A DNA stretch of 54,410 nucleotides from Candidatus Poribacteria bacterium (GTDB lineage Bacteria; Poribacteria; WGA-4E; WGA-3G). Location: contig JAAXGN010000147.1 of NCBI GenBank assembly GCA_012267415.1, positions 1-54,410 on the forward strand, in the 5' to 3' direction. Shown here piece after piece: positions 43,440 through 53,193 of the stretch. The position numbers and the translations under genes are program-made. Numbering within the stretch: position 1 is the first letter of the stretch; every line of letters begins with the position of its first letter. Under the pieces are notes generated by a model. The model was not told the origin of the DNA. It saw nothing but the letters and a program-made list of their open reading frames with translations, and did no database searches.

Positions 43440-46100
43440 TCAAACACTGAGTTGTTGCGCTATTATTTTACTTGTAGTGGCAATAGCCGCATCAACTTTA
43501 TCAAGATTTCGTGCACCACCTTGTGCTAATTCTGGTCTGCCGCCACCACGTCCATCAGCAAGTTGTGTAATCGCTTGCATGAGTTTACCAGCGTGCAATC
43601 CTCGATTTTTTACCAGATCTGAAGTTACGCCAACGACGAAGGCTGCATCATTTTCTGTAACTGACGCAAGTGCTACCACACCTGTCTGGAGTTTGCTTTT
43701 TAGGGCATCTACCAGTTGACGCAATCCGTCTCTATCCGTTTCGTCAACCCGTGCAGCAACAACCTTCACATTATTGACAAGTTCTACATTCTCTACCAGA
43801 CTGTTAAGATATGATAGTGCATTCTGGCTTTTGAGTTGTTGTATCTGGTTCTCCAGATCCCGATGTTCTTTAAGCAGTAGCTTGATTCTGTCACTTAATT
43901 CCTGCTTAGGCACCTTTAATAAATTTGCAATATCCGTTATCAATATCTCATCATCTTGGCAGGTTTCTATAGCAGAAGTACCTGTAAATGCTTCAACCCG
44001 ACGCACACCTGCTGCGATACTACTCTCACGCATCAATTTCACATAACCTATCTCCCCTGTAGCGTTCACATGTGTTCCACCACACAATTCAATGCTATAG
44101 TCACCTGCTCGGACAACACGCACGTTGTCAGCATACTTATCCCCAAAGAACGCCAGTGCCCCTTTTTCTTTCGCTTTTTCTAAGGGCATTTCATCTGTTA
44201 CCAGAGAATGATTGCTACGGACCTTCTCATTGATATACATCTCAATTTCCTGAAGTTGTTCACATGAAACTGCTTCATAGTGATTGAAATCGAATCTGAG
44301 TCTTCCATCTTGCACGAGTGAACCTGCTTGGGCAACATGTGTACCAAGTACTTCCCTTAACCCACTGTGAAGCAGATGTGTAGCAGTATGACTTACCGCA
44401 ATAGCATTGCGACGATTACTGTCAATTTGCGCGTTAACCTTTATAAACGGAGATATCTCACCTTCGTTGACTTTACATCTGTGGACGATTAAATCTGGTG
44501 AGGGTCTAATGGTATCAAGCACAACGATTTTTGCGTCAGAACACGCCAGATAACCTGTATCCCCTACTTGTCCGCCAGCTTCTCCATAGAATGGTGTCCG
44601 ATTGAGAAGGATTGAAACGTCATCATCTTTTTTTGCTCTTGCAACCGTTTCATCTCCGACTATCAATGCGACTATTTCTGCTTCGGCACTGTGTTCTGTG
44701 TATCCGACAAATTCTGTACTACCGGTCTCTTTTAGTACCTCTGCGTAGATAGCGATTTCATTATCTTTAGTTCCACTACCGGTTTCTTGCCATGCTGCGC
44801 GCCCGCGTGCGCGTTGCTGTTCCATACTTTTCTCAAAACCGATTTCATCCACGGTGATGCCTTGTTCCCGCGTGAGCAATTGTGTTAGATCAAGTGGAAA
44901 TCCATAAGTATCGTATAACTCAAATGCGCGTTTTCCAGTTAGTTCAGTTTCACCTTTAGTCTCAAGTTCCTCAACGGATTGCTCAAGCATATCCAGACCA
45001 CGGGAAAGTGTTTGATGAAACCGTCTTTCCTCTGCTTGAACCGTTCGTCTAATAAAATCTCGTCTTGGTAGAACATCTGTGAATACATCCCCTAATAAGT
45101 CAATGACTTTATCCACAAGTCGATAAATAAAGGGTTCATCCATATTCAATTTCTTGCCAAACAAAACTGCCCGCCGTAGGATCCTTCGGATTACATAACC
45201 CCGTCCATCGTTAGATGGCATCACACCATCACCTATTGCAAATGTCAAACATCGGATGTGATCAGCGATAACTCTATGTGGCATTCCTTCAATGTCATGT
45301 GAGTAGTCCGTTCCTGTCATATCCGAGATTGTATCTAACAGGGGTGTGAACAGGTCTGTTTTATAATTAGAATCAACATCTTGTAATATTGCCGTAATTC
45401 TCTCAAACCCCATGCCTGTATCTACGTGAGTTGCCGGTAGAGGATCGAGTTTTCCGGTTTGGTCTCGGTTGTATTGAATGAACACCAGGTTCCAGAATTC
45501 AAGAAATCGATCAGATGTGTTCGGTCCTGCATCAGGGTCGTTTGCAGTTTCAGGGAATGCGTCTACGCCTAAGTCAATGAATAGTTCACTGCACGGTCCA
45601 CAGGGACCTGTTTCCCCCATTTCCCAAAAGTTGTCCTTATCACAACGTCGAATGCGCGCCAAGGGTAGGTCTGTTTCTTGAAGCCACAACTTTTCTGCTT
45701 CATCGTCTTCAACATAGACAGTTGCCCATAGTAGTTCTTGTGGCAGTTTCCATAATTCTGTTACTAATTCCCAGGCGAATGCAATCGCTTCCTGCTTGTA
45801 ATAATCTCCAAATGACCAGTTTCCAAGCATTTCAAAGAACGTGTGGTGACTTGGAGAAATTCCGACTTCTTCAAGGTCGTTATGTTTTCCACTTACACGT
45901 AGACATTTTTGTGTATCAACTGCTCGTGTATAGTCGCGTTGTCCGATACCGAGGAACACATCCTTAAACTGGTTCATGCCGGCATTCGTAAAAAGTAACG
46001 TTGGATCTTCTGCTGGAATCAACGAAGCACTTGGAACAACTGTATGTCCATTTTTCTGGAAATATTCTAAGAAACTTGCTCTAATTTCGTCTGATGTCAT
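43440..46100 (-). CDS. alaS: Alanyl-tRNA synthetase
   Basis: 886 residues, the normal length. Class II core with motif 2 region HHTFFEMLGNWSFGDYYK (85-102), the tRNA-recognition helices, then the editing domain with the zinc site: HxxxH in THLLHSGL near 575 and CGGTH near 680, followed by the C-Ala domain. It is preceded on the same strand by recX, as in E. coli, but has its own promoter (46127-46155). Confidence 0.98.
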   Translation of the reverse strand: MTSDEIRASFLEYFQKNGHTVVPSASLIPAEDPTLLFTNAGMNQFKDVFLGIGQRDYTRAVDTQKCLRVSGKHNDLEEVGISPSHHTFFEMLGNWSFGDYYKQEAIAFAWELVTELWKLPQELLWATVYVEDDEAEKLWLQETDLPLARIRRCDKDNFWEMGETGPCGPCSELFIDLGVDAFPETANDPDAGPNTSDRFLEFWNLVFIQYNRDQTGKLDPLPATHVDTGMGFERITAILQDVDSNYKTDLFTPLLDTISDMTGTDYSHDIEGMPHRVIADHIRCLTFAIGDGVMPSNDGRGYVIRRILRRAVLFGKKLNMDEPFIYRLVDKVIDLLGDVFTDVLPRRDFIRRTVQAEERRFHQTLSRGLDMLEQSVEELETKGETELTGKRAFELYDTYGFPLDLTQLLTREQGITVDEIGFEKSMEQQRARGRAAWQETGSGTKDNEIAIYAEVLKETGSTEFVGYTEHSAEAEIVALIVGDETVARAKKDDDVSILLNRTPFYGEAGGQVGDTGYLACSDAKIVVLDTIRPSPDLIVHRCKVNEGEISPFIKVNAQIDSNRRNAIAVSHTATHLLHSGLREVLGTHVAQAGSLVQDGRLRFDFNHYEAVSCEQLQEIEMYINEKVRSNHSLVTDEMPLEKAKEKGALAFFGDKYADNVRVVRAGDYSIELCGGTHVNATGEIGYVKLMRESSIAAGVRRVEAFTGTSAIETCQDDEILITDIANLLKVPKQELSDRIKLLLKEHRDLENQIQQLKSQNALSYLNSLVENVELVNNVKVVAARVDETDRDGLRQLVDALKSKLQTGVVALASVTENDAAFVVGVTSDLVKNRGLHAGKLMQAITQLADGRGGGRPELAQGGARNLDKVDAAIATTSKIIAQQLSV

Positions 46101-46126
46101 ATTGGTAAACCTTCTCTCACGAATCC

Positions 46127-46155
46127 ATTATAGTTTAAAATGTTTGTGAAGTCAA
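46127..46155 (-). promoter_or_regulatory. Promoter of alaS
   Basis: On the minus strand TTGACT (46150-46155) and TATAAT (46127-46132), spacing 17, 27 nt before the alaS ATG, in the gap after recX. Confidence 0.78.
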
Positions 46156-46187
46156 GACAAAAGTAATTTAGTCGTGTCAAATCGAAA

Positions 46188-46811
46188 TTAGAACAACTCT
46201 TGTATGATGCGCAGAATAACATCCGATTCATAGCCGCGTCTTGCTAAGTATCCGTGTAATCGTCGTCTGGCAGTTTGGATCGGTAGGTTTTTGTAATGTC
46301 GTGCTTGTTTCTGTGCTATTTGTAGTGCTAACGTTTCTTCATCTTCCATTTTAACTTCAGCGATAGCCTTTTCTGCAGTTTCCCTGTCTACGCCTTTATC
46401 GATCAGTTCCTGCCTCAGTAGTGTCTTACCCCGTGGATTTGTTCTAAGTCTTTTCTGTATCCATTTTTCTGCAAACTGCTTATCCCGTATATATCCTGAC
46501 TGTATTAATTCCGTTATGATTGTCTTGACAGTATTCTCACCGTATCCTTGCCCTTCCAGTTGCCGTGTCATTTGGGTCTTACTGTAGATTTCTTCACGGA
46601 GCAATCGCAGTGCGTAGTTCTTTGCTTTCATCTCCTCATCAGCTGCGACTATCTTTTCAATGACTTGCGCTTCTATCTCTAAGCCAATTCTAAGCCCAAA
46701 TTTCTTGACAAGACTGGTATGAATTACAGTAGCAGGCTTCTGATTCAGATAGAGTTGGTGATGTGAGTGAAGTTGAGGATGGGGTTGAATATCTGTGATT
46801 CTCTGCTTCAT
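46188..46811 (-). CDS. recX: Regulatory protein RecX
   Basis: 207 residues. Three-helix repeats typical of RecX: ALRLLREEIYSKTQMTRQLEGQGY, FAEKWIQKRLRTNPRGKTLLRQELIDKGV and RRRLHGYLARRGYESDVILRII. RecX modulates RecA filaments. Its gene lies directly before alaS, matching the recA-recX-alaS order of many bacteria; recA is not in the window (ThuA-like gene upstream). Confidence 0.9.
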   Translation of the reverse strand: MKQRITDIQPHPQLHSHHQLYLNQKPATVIHTSLVKKFGLRIGLEIEAQVIEKIVAADEEMKAKNYALRLLREEIYSKTQMTRQLEGQGYGENTVKTIITELIQSGYIRDKQFAEKWIQKRLRTNPRGKTLLRQELIDKGVDRETAEKAIAEVKMEDEETLALQIAQKQARHYKNLPIQTARRRLHGYLARRGYESDVILRIIQELF

Positions 46812-46889
46812 TTTTCGATGGGAAGCATATTAGATGATGTATAGATGAATTGAGAAATCATCTATACATCACTGTTTATGAAGTCGAAA

Positions 46890-47522
46890 CTATTCTCCAC
46901 CGTTGGTGCCTGCCCAAATTGCCCCGCGCTGCAAAAGTGTACTGAACATTTCATGCTTACACGCTTCGGGATTGTGTCCGAGTGCGAGATAGAATACCTT
47001 TCCTTGTCCCCAGTTTTTCGTCCATGCAACCGGCATCGCATCACCTTTCCACAATGCTGTTGCCAATACATGATTTCGTGGATCGTAGTCAAGGATATAC
47101 TGTTCATCGGTCACGACAAATTCGTCAAGTCCTTGTGTGATTTCATGCTCACTATCAGCTATACTAACCTGATAGTCGCGATAGCGTGGGTGCGTAACGA
47201 AATATCCACCGACCATGGCGCGATATTCAGGACAGCCTCGGAAAGAATCAGCTGCTGAATGTATGCCAACGTACCCTTTTCCAGAAGCGACATAGTTCAG
47301 CAGTCCGTTCTTCTGTGCGTCAGAGATTTCACCAACAGTATAATAGAATACGATTAGATCGTAGGAGTCTAAGTTTGGAGAAACCAGCGCATCCAAGTCA
47401 TCTTCAACTTTAGTTATCTCAAATTCATCTCGTTGTGATAGCACTTTAACGATTTCTTCACTGCAGCCTTTCCAGTCGTGAATTGCGCCACCTGCAAAGA
47501 CGAGTGTATTAATTTTTGCCAT
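46890..47522 (-). CDS. ThuA-like domain protein
   Basis: 210 residues, class I glutamine-amidotransferase-like fold of the ThuA family (trehalose utilisation). Segments VFAGGAIHDWKGC, DYDLIVFYYTVGE, YVGIHSAADSF and GKVFYLALGHNPEACK are typical. No signal peptide. Its biochemical role is not established; family members are often near sugar-oxidoreductase genes. RBS AAGGAGG; promoter at 47552. Confidence 0.92.
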   Translation of the reverse strand: MAKINTLVFAGGAIHDWKGCSEEIVKVLSQRDEFEITKVEDDLDALVSPNLDSYDLIVFYYTVGEISDAQKNGLLNYVASGKGYVGIHSAADSFRGCPEYRAMVGGYFVTHPRYRDYQVSIADSEHEITQGLDEFVVTDEQYILDYDPRNHVLATALWKGDAMPVAWTKNWGQGKVFYLALGHNPEACKHEMFSTLLQRGAIWAGTNGGE

Positions 47523-47551
47523 TTCATTCCTCCTTATAAATGATAATCAGC

Positions 47552-47580
47552 ATTATATCACAAATAGATCAGAAATACAA
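47552..47580 (-). promoter_or_regulatory. Promoter of the ThuA-like gene
   Basis: On the minus strand TTGTAT (47575-47580) and TATAAT (47552-47557), spacing 17. Thirteen nt further out (47594) starts GGGTTTCAAATCACTGG, faintly like a shortened terminal motif. Confidence 0.6.
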
Positions 47581-47623
47581 ACACTTAACAATTGGGTTTC
47601 AAATCACTGGAACCAAACTCGTG

Positions 47624-48700
47624 TTAACCATCCTCTTCTCCTTCACCGTCAAAATAGTTGAGACTCTCACCTTTTCGATAAATTTCTCGGACAGCGAATG
47701 GTAGTACCTTTTTGGAATCTGGATATTCACATACATCGTGTGGTGTGGTATTGCCAAAGATGAGTAGGGTGACAGGTTTATTCCCATCATTTACAAACTT
47801 GTGTGTGCCGATGGGACCTGGAGGAAACGCAATAAAATCACCTTCTCGGACGCTGAAATCACCGCGATCTGTTTTCAATGTGCAAGTGCCTTCCATCACA
47901 TAACACATCTCCTCGCCAAAATGATGTAGGTGCAATGGAAAAGTTGCTTTACCCGGTTGTAGACGGTAAGCACAATAGCCGATGTGTTTACCGCCGATAA
48001 GTGGATCAATGTTTTTCTCTTCAAAATTATAAGGGTGTGGTGCCCCATGCCTATATAGCCATTCCATTTCATCAATGTTGATACGATTGATATAGATGTC
48101 GTCTCTCGCTTGCAGACAATCCAACAATTCTTGTCGTCCCTCTCTAAAGAGAGAATGTCCATCTCCGACGAGTACAACGTTGAAATTTAGGGGTAATACT
48201 TTGCGAAGTTGCATCGCTGCCTTCGGTGCATCTTCTAACTTTTCATCTGCAAGGAGTGTAAGCCGTCCCATCGGTTCACCTGCGATAGTATCTCCGAAAA
48301 GGAGTGCCTTTTTATCTGAAAAATAGAGTGCAATTTCCCCTGGACTTTTCCCATGCTGGAGGTGTATGGCTTTCAAACCGGGGACGATGTTCTCACCGTC
48401 GCTGATTGTTCGTGAAGGTTTAATATCCAACAAATCTGCGTCAGCTTCATGCACAATGACTTCTGCGTTAGTCCATTCTTGAAAGCTGGCGGCTTCACGT
48501 TCGTGGTCGCGATTTGTAATAACAATCCACCTCGCGCCACCGAGTTGATCAAATTGGGTGCGGTCAGCATCGGAGATTGGGACTGGGTCAATGACAATAT
48601 TCCCTTCGTCTCTAACCCAAAGATGCGCGTTAAAGTCAATCTGTCGTGCTGCACTGAATACTGACCAACTATACATATCTTTTAGAATCAGTCGTTTCAT
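47624..48700 (-). CDS. Metallo-beta-lactamase-fold/cupin fusion protein
   Basis: 358 residues. N-terminal half (1-190) has the MBL fold, but HxHxDH is reduced to ITNRDH (61-66): only Asp65 and His66 remain, with His116 and Asp137 further on. The C-terminal half (about 230-350) is a cupin with a complete metal set: HLHHFGEE and later GTH. One catalytic role may have moved to the cupin, or the MBL half binds one metal. Its ATG overlaps the stop of the lipoprotein gene by one base (TAATG). Substrate unknown. Confidence 0.82.
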   Translation of the reverse strand: MKRLILKDMYSWSVFSAARQIDFNAHLWVRDEGNIVIDPVPISDADRTQFDQLGGARWIVITNRDHEREAASFQEWTNAEVIVHEADADLLDIKPSRTISDGENIVPGLKAIHLQHGKSPGEIALYFSDKKALLFGDTIAGEPMGRLTLLADEKLEDAPKAAMQLRKVLPLNFNVVLVGDGHSLFREGRQELLDCLQARDDIYINRINIDEMEWLYRHGAPHPYNFEEKNIDPLIGGKHIGYCAYRLQPGKATFPLHLHHFGEEMCYVMEGTCTLKTDRGDFSVREGDFIAFPPGPIGTHKFVNDGNKPVTLLIFGNTTPHDVCEYPDSKKVLPFAVREIYRKGESLNYFDGEGEEDG

Positions 48701-49224
48701 TATTTGTCCTTTGATTTAAATCCGTAAACCTCTACCTCTTTAGCGTAAGCTTTAGCGATTGCTCTTCTCGATACGATCTCACCATACCGTGGGGAAAACT
48801 GTGGAGGTAGCCTTGCATCATCTGCTGTGGCACTCACAAAGATGCGTAATGCTTTTGTTACAGTACTCATGCGTGCTTCAATCGCTGAACCTCGGTTATT
48901 CTTTATTTCCAAAATTGCCTGCCATTTTCTTCCACCTTGTACCGGCTGATAAATGATTGCGTCTGTAATATTCGTGCCACGTATGATGATGCGATGAATA
49001 GTTTGACGTTTAGGGAGTGTCAGGTTTATCAATCTGCCATCAGCGAAACCGACTGTTTTTAAATTTCCGTCTATCATTTCTGGTACATTACATGTCACGC
49101 CTTCTGCGACAGCGAGATTCTCCCATTCTTGTGCTGCAAATATCGCTTGCAATGCTTTGGATTGACACCCGCTTATTATCATGAAGACACAAAACAGTAT
49201 AGGAATATAAGCGTAAAGTTTCAT
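48700..49224 (-). CDS. Lipoprotein with discoidin-like domain
   Basis: 174 residues; lipobox ISGC (Cys about 20) then a beta-rich domain with MIDGNLKTVGFADGR, INLTLPKRQTIHRIIIRGTNI and a late KEVEVYG, the pattern of an F5/8C-like sugar-binding fold. First gene of a two-gene operon with the MBL-cupin fusion (TAATG overlap). Probably binds a glycan at the cell surface or periplasm. Confidence 0.75.
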   Translation of the reverse strand: MKLYAYIPILFCVFMIISGCQSKALQAIFAAQEWENLAVAEGVTCNVPEMIDGNLKTVGFADGRLINLTLPKRQTIHRIIIRGTNITDAIIYQPVQGGRKWQAILEIKNNRGSAIEARMSTVTKALRIFVSATADDARLPPQFSPRYGEIVSRRAIAKAYAKEVEVYGFKSKDK

Positions 49225-49288
49225 TATTTTTCTCCGTGAAATGAATCCGCATAGGTATCAATTTGTATTGTATCATATTTCCGTTTTA

Positions 49289-49620
49289 GAGTGTGTAAAG
49301 TTTTTGTCACTGGTTTCCCTCTTGCATGTGAAATTCTTGTAACCTAATGTGTCAATTTTCAAGGATTAATTTGTTATGAGTATGTCTTTAGTCCCGTAGG
49401 GACGATATGTTTATAGAAAAACGTGCGGGTTACCCTTTTTTAGTCCTGTAGGGACGATATGTGCAAAATAAGGTTAACATAAACATATCGTCCCTATGGG
49501 ACTAAAGAACGGGTATTCAATCATGATCTATAAACATATCGTCCCTACGGGACTGAGGACTAATAGATTGGATTTATCTTCTTAAAATGACGTATATGGT
49601 GACAAAATATTTACACACCC
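49289..49620. mobile_element. 332-bp MITE-like element, copy A
   Basis: Ends: 49289-49310 (GAGTGTGTAAAGTTTTTGTCA-type) and 49599-49620, inverted (GGGTGTGTAAATATTTTGTC). The interior is a long imperfect palindrome with four copies of TAGTCCCGTAGGGACGATAT: forward at 49387-49410 and 49439-49462, inverted at 49483-49506 and 49534-49556. The same element recurs at 54159-54410 with few differences. No gene inside. The right edge lies 15 nt before the tRNA promoter. Confidence 0.75.
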
Positions 49621-49635
49621 ATCAGGCGTTTTAAT

Positions 49636-49665
49636 TTGACTGTAACTTCGTATCTATTGTATACT
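49636..49665 (+). promoter_or_regulatory. Promoter of tRNA-Leu
   Basis: TTGACT (49636-49641) and TATACT (49660-49665), spacing 18; predicted start lies a few nt before the tRNA. Confidence 0.7.
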
Positions 49666-49679
49666 ATTATATTCTATAA

Positions 49680-49765
49680 GCCGGGATGCTGGAATTTGGT
49701 AGACAGGCTAGATTCAGGTTCTAGTGTGCATATCGCGCGTAAGGGTTCGAGTCCCTTTCCCGGCA
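49680..49765 (+). tRNA. tRNA-Leu (anticodon CAG)
   Basis: 86 nt cloverleaf. Acceptor GCCGGGA (49680-49686) pairs with TCCCGGC (49758-49764); anticodon stem CTAGA/TCTAG encloses TTCAGGT, giving CAG (reads CUG). A long variable arm and GGTTCGAGTCC T-loop fit a type II leucine tRNA; the discriminator is A, and CCA is not encoded. Confidence 0.95.
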
Positions 49766-49767
49766 TT

Positions 49768-50947
49768 TCATTCCCTCTGGAGTGTTTCTGGTACTAACCA
49801 AAGAAAGATGCCGACTGCCAGATAACCGATCCCACCTAAGGCAAATGCCGATATACTTAACCCAAATATGTCAGCAATATTTCCTACGACGACGGGTCCC
49901 GCTGCGCCACCGAAATCCCCAGTAATTCTCCATAATCCAAGAAATTCACCAGTTCCTTCCGCTGGTGCTAAATCCGCACCGAGTGTCATCATAGTACCCG
50001 ATGTTGTTCCGTTTCCAAACCGCATCATTATAGCAGCAAGTAGTAGCCATGTAAAGGTATTCGTGAAAGGCATTAGCACCATGCCTGTTGCGAAGATACA
50101 GATACCAGGAACTGTCGCATATCGTCTTCCAAAGCGGTCCATCATAAACCCTGCAAGTGGGAACATTGACATATCAACTGCTGATGAGATCATATCCACT
50201 AAACGCACATATAGTTTGGATAAACCTAAGACGTTATCAGCATAGAGTGGCACAATAATAGTACATCCGCGTCTGAGTGTTTGAACGCACACTTGACCGA
50301 TTCCTGCTGTGATTAAAAGTGTGTACTGCTGTTTCGCTACTGTAATCAGTTGTGTAAGATAGGGTTGTTTTTCTTTTTTTTTTGCCAGTGTGTTCTTGTT
50401 TTGTTTTAGGTATAGAGAAGTAACAGATGACTAACGTTGACAGGGTGATCACAGCATGGATGTAAAACGGGAGTCGTAGGTTTGTACCGAGAAAAATTGC
50501 TCCGAATTTTCCTGCGAAGGTTCCCATTCGGTTGACACCCCCAAATAACGCGATAGAACGTCCCCGCTTTGGCAGTGGAATCACATCTGTCATATATGCA
50601 TGCCGTGATAACATCCAGAGTGCGTTGCCGACACCTCCAATCAACTGTGCAACGATGAGTTGAAATAGATTCTGCGCTGTTCCCATACCGATTGTACAAA
50701 TACCAACCATTATCAATCCGAGCAGCATTGCAGTTTTTCTTCTCATCCGTTCTACAAGGACACCTGCGGGGATGTTCCCAACGACACCGACTGCAATGAC
50801 GAATGTTGTCAATGTATAACTCAAATCAAACGATTGGATGTAAATGGAGAGTGTCGGGGATATGATTCCCGTTCCTGTTGAGAGGAGGAACGCGGGAAGA
50901 TAGATGGGGAGGATTAGGGTAATCCGACTAAAATTGCTGGATGCCAA
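49768..50947 (-). pseudogene. MFS transporter with a frameshift at an A10 tract
   Basis: The N-terminal half (TTG start at 50947) has membrane helices 1-6 with GxxxERxRRK between helices 2 and 3; it then runs into A10 (50374-50383 on the plus strand as T10). In frame it continues KKKRKTTL and ends at 50237 in non-membrane sequence. In the frame shifted by one base (losing one A, or gaining two) it continues EKQPYLTQLITVAKQQ, and on to helices 7-12 ending at 49768. The two halves together make a complete 12-helix MFS protein of about 390 residues. Either a loss of function, a phase-variable switch, or slippage; the tract is prone to all three. Confidence 0.8.
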
Positions 50948-50984
50948 ATTATAGATGTCTCTCCTTGGAAGGAGTTTACTCGTG

Positions 50985-51046
50985 CATAGGGATTAGGAAA
51001 CCTAATCCCTATGATGGCGGGCGAGGGGACCTCGCCCCTACGATGG
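50985..51046. repeat. Two adjacent hairpins upstream of the MFS gene
   Basis: CATAGGGATTAGG (50985-50997) pairs perfectly with 51001-51013 around AAA; next GGGCGAGG (51019-51026) pairs with CCTCGCCC (51030-51037). The second belongs to the GC-rich palindrome family of 4801 and 31267. May terminate the DUF4159 transcript. Confidence 0.75.
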
Positions 51047-51060
51047 GTAGTCATTGCATT

Positions 51061-52512
51061 CTATTCTTGATACTCTGAACGGTCGGTATTGCCGCCGTAT
51101 TTTAGTGCATAAATCATGAGATTTGTCATAAAGCGATAGACGTCAGTAGAACGGCGTAGTCGGAGTGCTGTTCTGGAATTTATCTCAGCTGTTTCCATTG
51201 CACATAGGTAGTCTTTTCTGTTGAAGATGACACCGAGTCTGTTTGTTGTTCGTAATGTCCCTTGCGAATCTTTAAATGTTAAATTCGGTTTTTTCTTATC
51301 GCCTGGTGTTCGTGGCACATAGATACCGCGATGAAACTTATATCTCGTGGGTTTTGCTTTATTCTCACTTCCCCAAAACACCTCACCCCCTTCAGGTGGC
51401 TTCTTGAGGTTAAAGAAGATTTTATAGAGTTCGTGTTCATGGGGGAGTTTTTCTAATGCAAATTCGGGAAATATCATTCTAAGTTCATGTTCAACGGTGT
51501 TTGAAAATGTTGCTTTCAGTCCGCAATCATCAAAGAAAAGTGTACCGCCTCTATCCAATACATACTTCCGTAGTGCAATGCGTTCAGCTTGTGTGAATTC
51601 TGCTTTCATCGGTGTCTTTCTCATCAGATTACGTCCTGTTGCCATTGATCTATCGTGTCCTGTCATGATGATTAACGGTGCGTTCATAATCTTCGGGTCT
51701 GTCAATGGTAGTGCGCCGCCAGCGAAACTCATATCCGCACGAATGGGTGTCCATTCTTTTAGCCAATCAATTAAAGATGGAATTGCCGTTGGGTCTTGCC
51801 ACCAATCACTTAACGAATGTTTGAGTCGAATGATTCGGATATGTCCTTTTAGTTCGTTTCCGCTACCTTTTAAGATGCCGCCCAATTTATCACCGATCTC
51901 GTCTCGTAGTGTAGGTAACTTTCCAAATCCTTCTCCTAAATCCTCAAGTCCTTGTCCTGCACCAGTGCCTTTTGTGAAATTGCCTAATCCTGTACTGCCT
52001 CTACCTCTGTCTGCAACACCAACTGTCCCACTACTACGTTTGCCCTCTATTGACGAAATACCATCAGCTGAAGTTTTAATATCAGATAGTGCTGGTCCAT
52101 CAAGTTCTGATCGATTCAAGATAGATTCAGGTGAAGGAGCAAGTCTTGTGACGTTTTCTAACATAGTCGGGGCATCTAAAGGCACTTCTTCTTGGACAGG
52201 TGCAAGTGGATTGACAGGTGTGGGAATACGTTCCGCACTTGAGACACCTCTAAGACCCATTGTTTCGACTTTATGCACCATCTTAGGTATCGGTTTTGGT
52301 ATCGGTTTTGGTAAATCTTGCCTAATATCTCGCTCTGTCATATCTACAGAAACTATGTCTACGTACATTGTATCATTAATATCCTGTATCATCGGTTTTA
52401 TTAACCATAGACCTAAGATAATCACTGCCATACCGTGAATGATAAAAGATAACAGTAAGGCAAATCTGCGTCTTCTTTTTGATATGTTTTTATTCACCAA
52501 TCTCGTGATCAT
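51061..52512 (-). CDS. DUF4159 protein with TonB-like N-terminal helix
   Basis: 483 residues. A positively charged N-terminus, then a membrane helix (about 17-40) with SxxxH (Ser22, His26) as in TonB, a Pro-Lys-rich linker (65-80) and Gly-rich spacer, and from about 225 a DUF4159 domain (FAGGALPLTDPKIMNAPLIIMTGH, GTLFFDDCG, FHRGIYVPRT). DUF4159 domains resemble the flavodoxin-like part of gas-vesicle/BatA-type proteins. The head is shared with the VWA protein at 18917. Role may be an envelope complex driven through an ExbB/ExbD-like motor; no such genes are here. Confidence 0.82.
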   Translation of the reverse strand: MITRLVNKNISKRRRRFALLLSFIIHGMAVIILGLWLIKPMIQDINDTMYVDIVSVDMTERDIRQDLPKPIPKPIPKMVHKVETMGLRGVSSAERIPTPVNPLAPVQEEVPLDAPTMLENVTRLAPSPESILNRSELDGPALSDIKTSADGISSIEGKRSSGTVGVADRGRGSTGLGNFTKGTGAGQGLEDLGEGFGKLPTLRDEIGDKLGGILKGSGNELKGHIRIIRLKHSLSDWWQDPTAIPSLIDWLKEWTPIRADMSFAGGALPLTDPKIMNAPLIIMTGHDRSMATGRNLMRKTPMKAEFTQAERIALRKYVLDRGGTLFFDDCGLKATFSNTVEHELRMIFPEFALEKLPHEHELYKIFFNLKKPPEGGEVFWGSENKAKPTRYKFHRGIYVPRTPGDKKKPNLTFKDSQGTLRTTNRLGVIFNRKDYLCAMETAEINSRTALRLRRSTDVYRFMTNLMIYALKYGGNTDRSEYQE

Positions 52513-52619
52513 GTCAGTTTCCTTCTATGTTGAATTCTTACTGGTGTTTTGTCATGGTATTCTAACGTTTTAGGTTCGCGATTCGGAGATCGCTCCTACA
52601 GACTTATTGCTTCCAGCAG

Positions 52620-53162
52620 TTAAAGATTCGATAGTGCGTCTGTATAACATCCGAAAGTGGCATCATCAAATAAAACAAACTGGACTAAAGTTGGCATCCT
52701 ATCGGCGTTTTCTGCTAAATCCCGAATTGTCTGAAGTGCAATCTTTGCTGCTTTTTCTGTGGGATATCCGTAGACACCTGTACTGATTGACGGGAATGCG
52801 ATTGAATACAAACCATTCTTTACTGCTAATGCGATACTCTCTTTATAGCAACTTGCGAGGAGTTCGGGTTCACCCGCATCGCCTCCCTGCCAAACTGGAC
52901 CAACGGTGTGAATAATATATTCTGCTGGTAAGTTCCCACCAGTCGTGATAACGGCTTTACCCGTTGGACATCCACCTTGTCGTGCTCGTATGATGTCACA
53001 TTCCTTTGTTACTTCTTCACCGCCTGCCTTACGAATTGCACCATCTACACCGCCACCACCGATGAGTTTTTCGTTTGCAGCATTCACGATCGCGTCCACT
53101 TTTTCTTCGGTAATGTCCCCTTGAATGAGTTCTATTGTTGTATATCTAAACTTTTTCTGCAT
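52620..53162 (-). CDS. Macro-domain protein (O-acetyl-ADP-ribose deacetylase-like)
   Basis: 180 residues from ATG 53162 (AAGGAG upstream); a start at 53252 would overlap the DUF58 gene. Motifs: GDIT (15-18), NAAN (27-30), GGGGVDGAI (35-43) and [10 protein letters not shown] near 125, all ADP-ribose contacts of the MacroD-type group. It should remove ADP-ribose from proteins or deacetylate O-acetyl-ADP-ribose. Lies 31 nt after the DUF58 stop. Confidence 0.95.
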   Translation of the reverse strand: MQKKFRYTTIELIQGDITEEKVDAIVNAANEKLIGGGGVDGAIRKAGGEEVTKECDIIRARQGGCPTGKAVITTGGNLPAEYIIHTVGPVWQGGDAGEPELLASCYKESIALAVKNGLYSIAFPSISTGVYGYPTEKAAKIALQTIRDLAENADRMPTLVQFVLFDDATFGCYTDALSNL

Positions 53163-53193
53163 ACGAATCTCCTTTCGAAGTGTTCTTAATGTA

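Noticed and set aside
49387..49556. Four 24-bp repeats with spacers resembling a small CRISPR array
   Set aside because: Two units are forward and two inverted, the gaps differ in length, the whole is a palindrome with terminal repeats, and the element recurs at 54159. No cas genes.
51497..52438. Long open frame (313 codons) on the plus strand, antisense to the DUF4159 gene
   Set aside because: Ser/Pro-rich translation with no domain, no ribosome binding site, and codon pattern explained by the real gene on the other strand.
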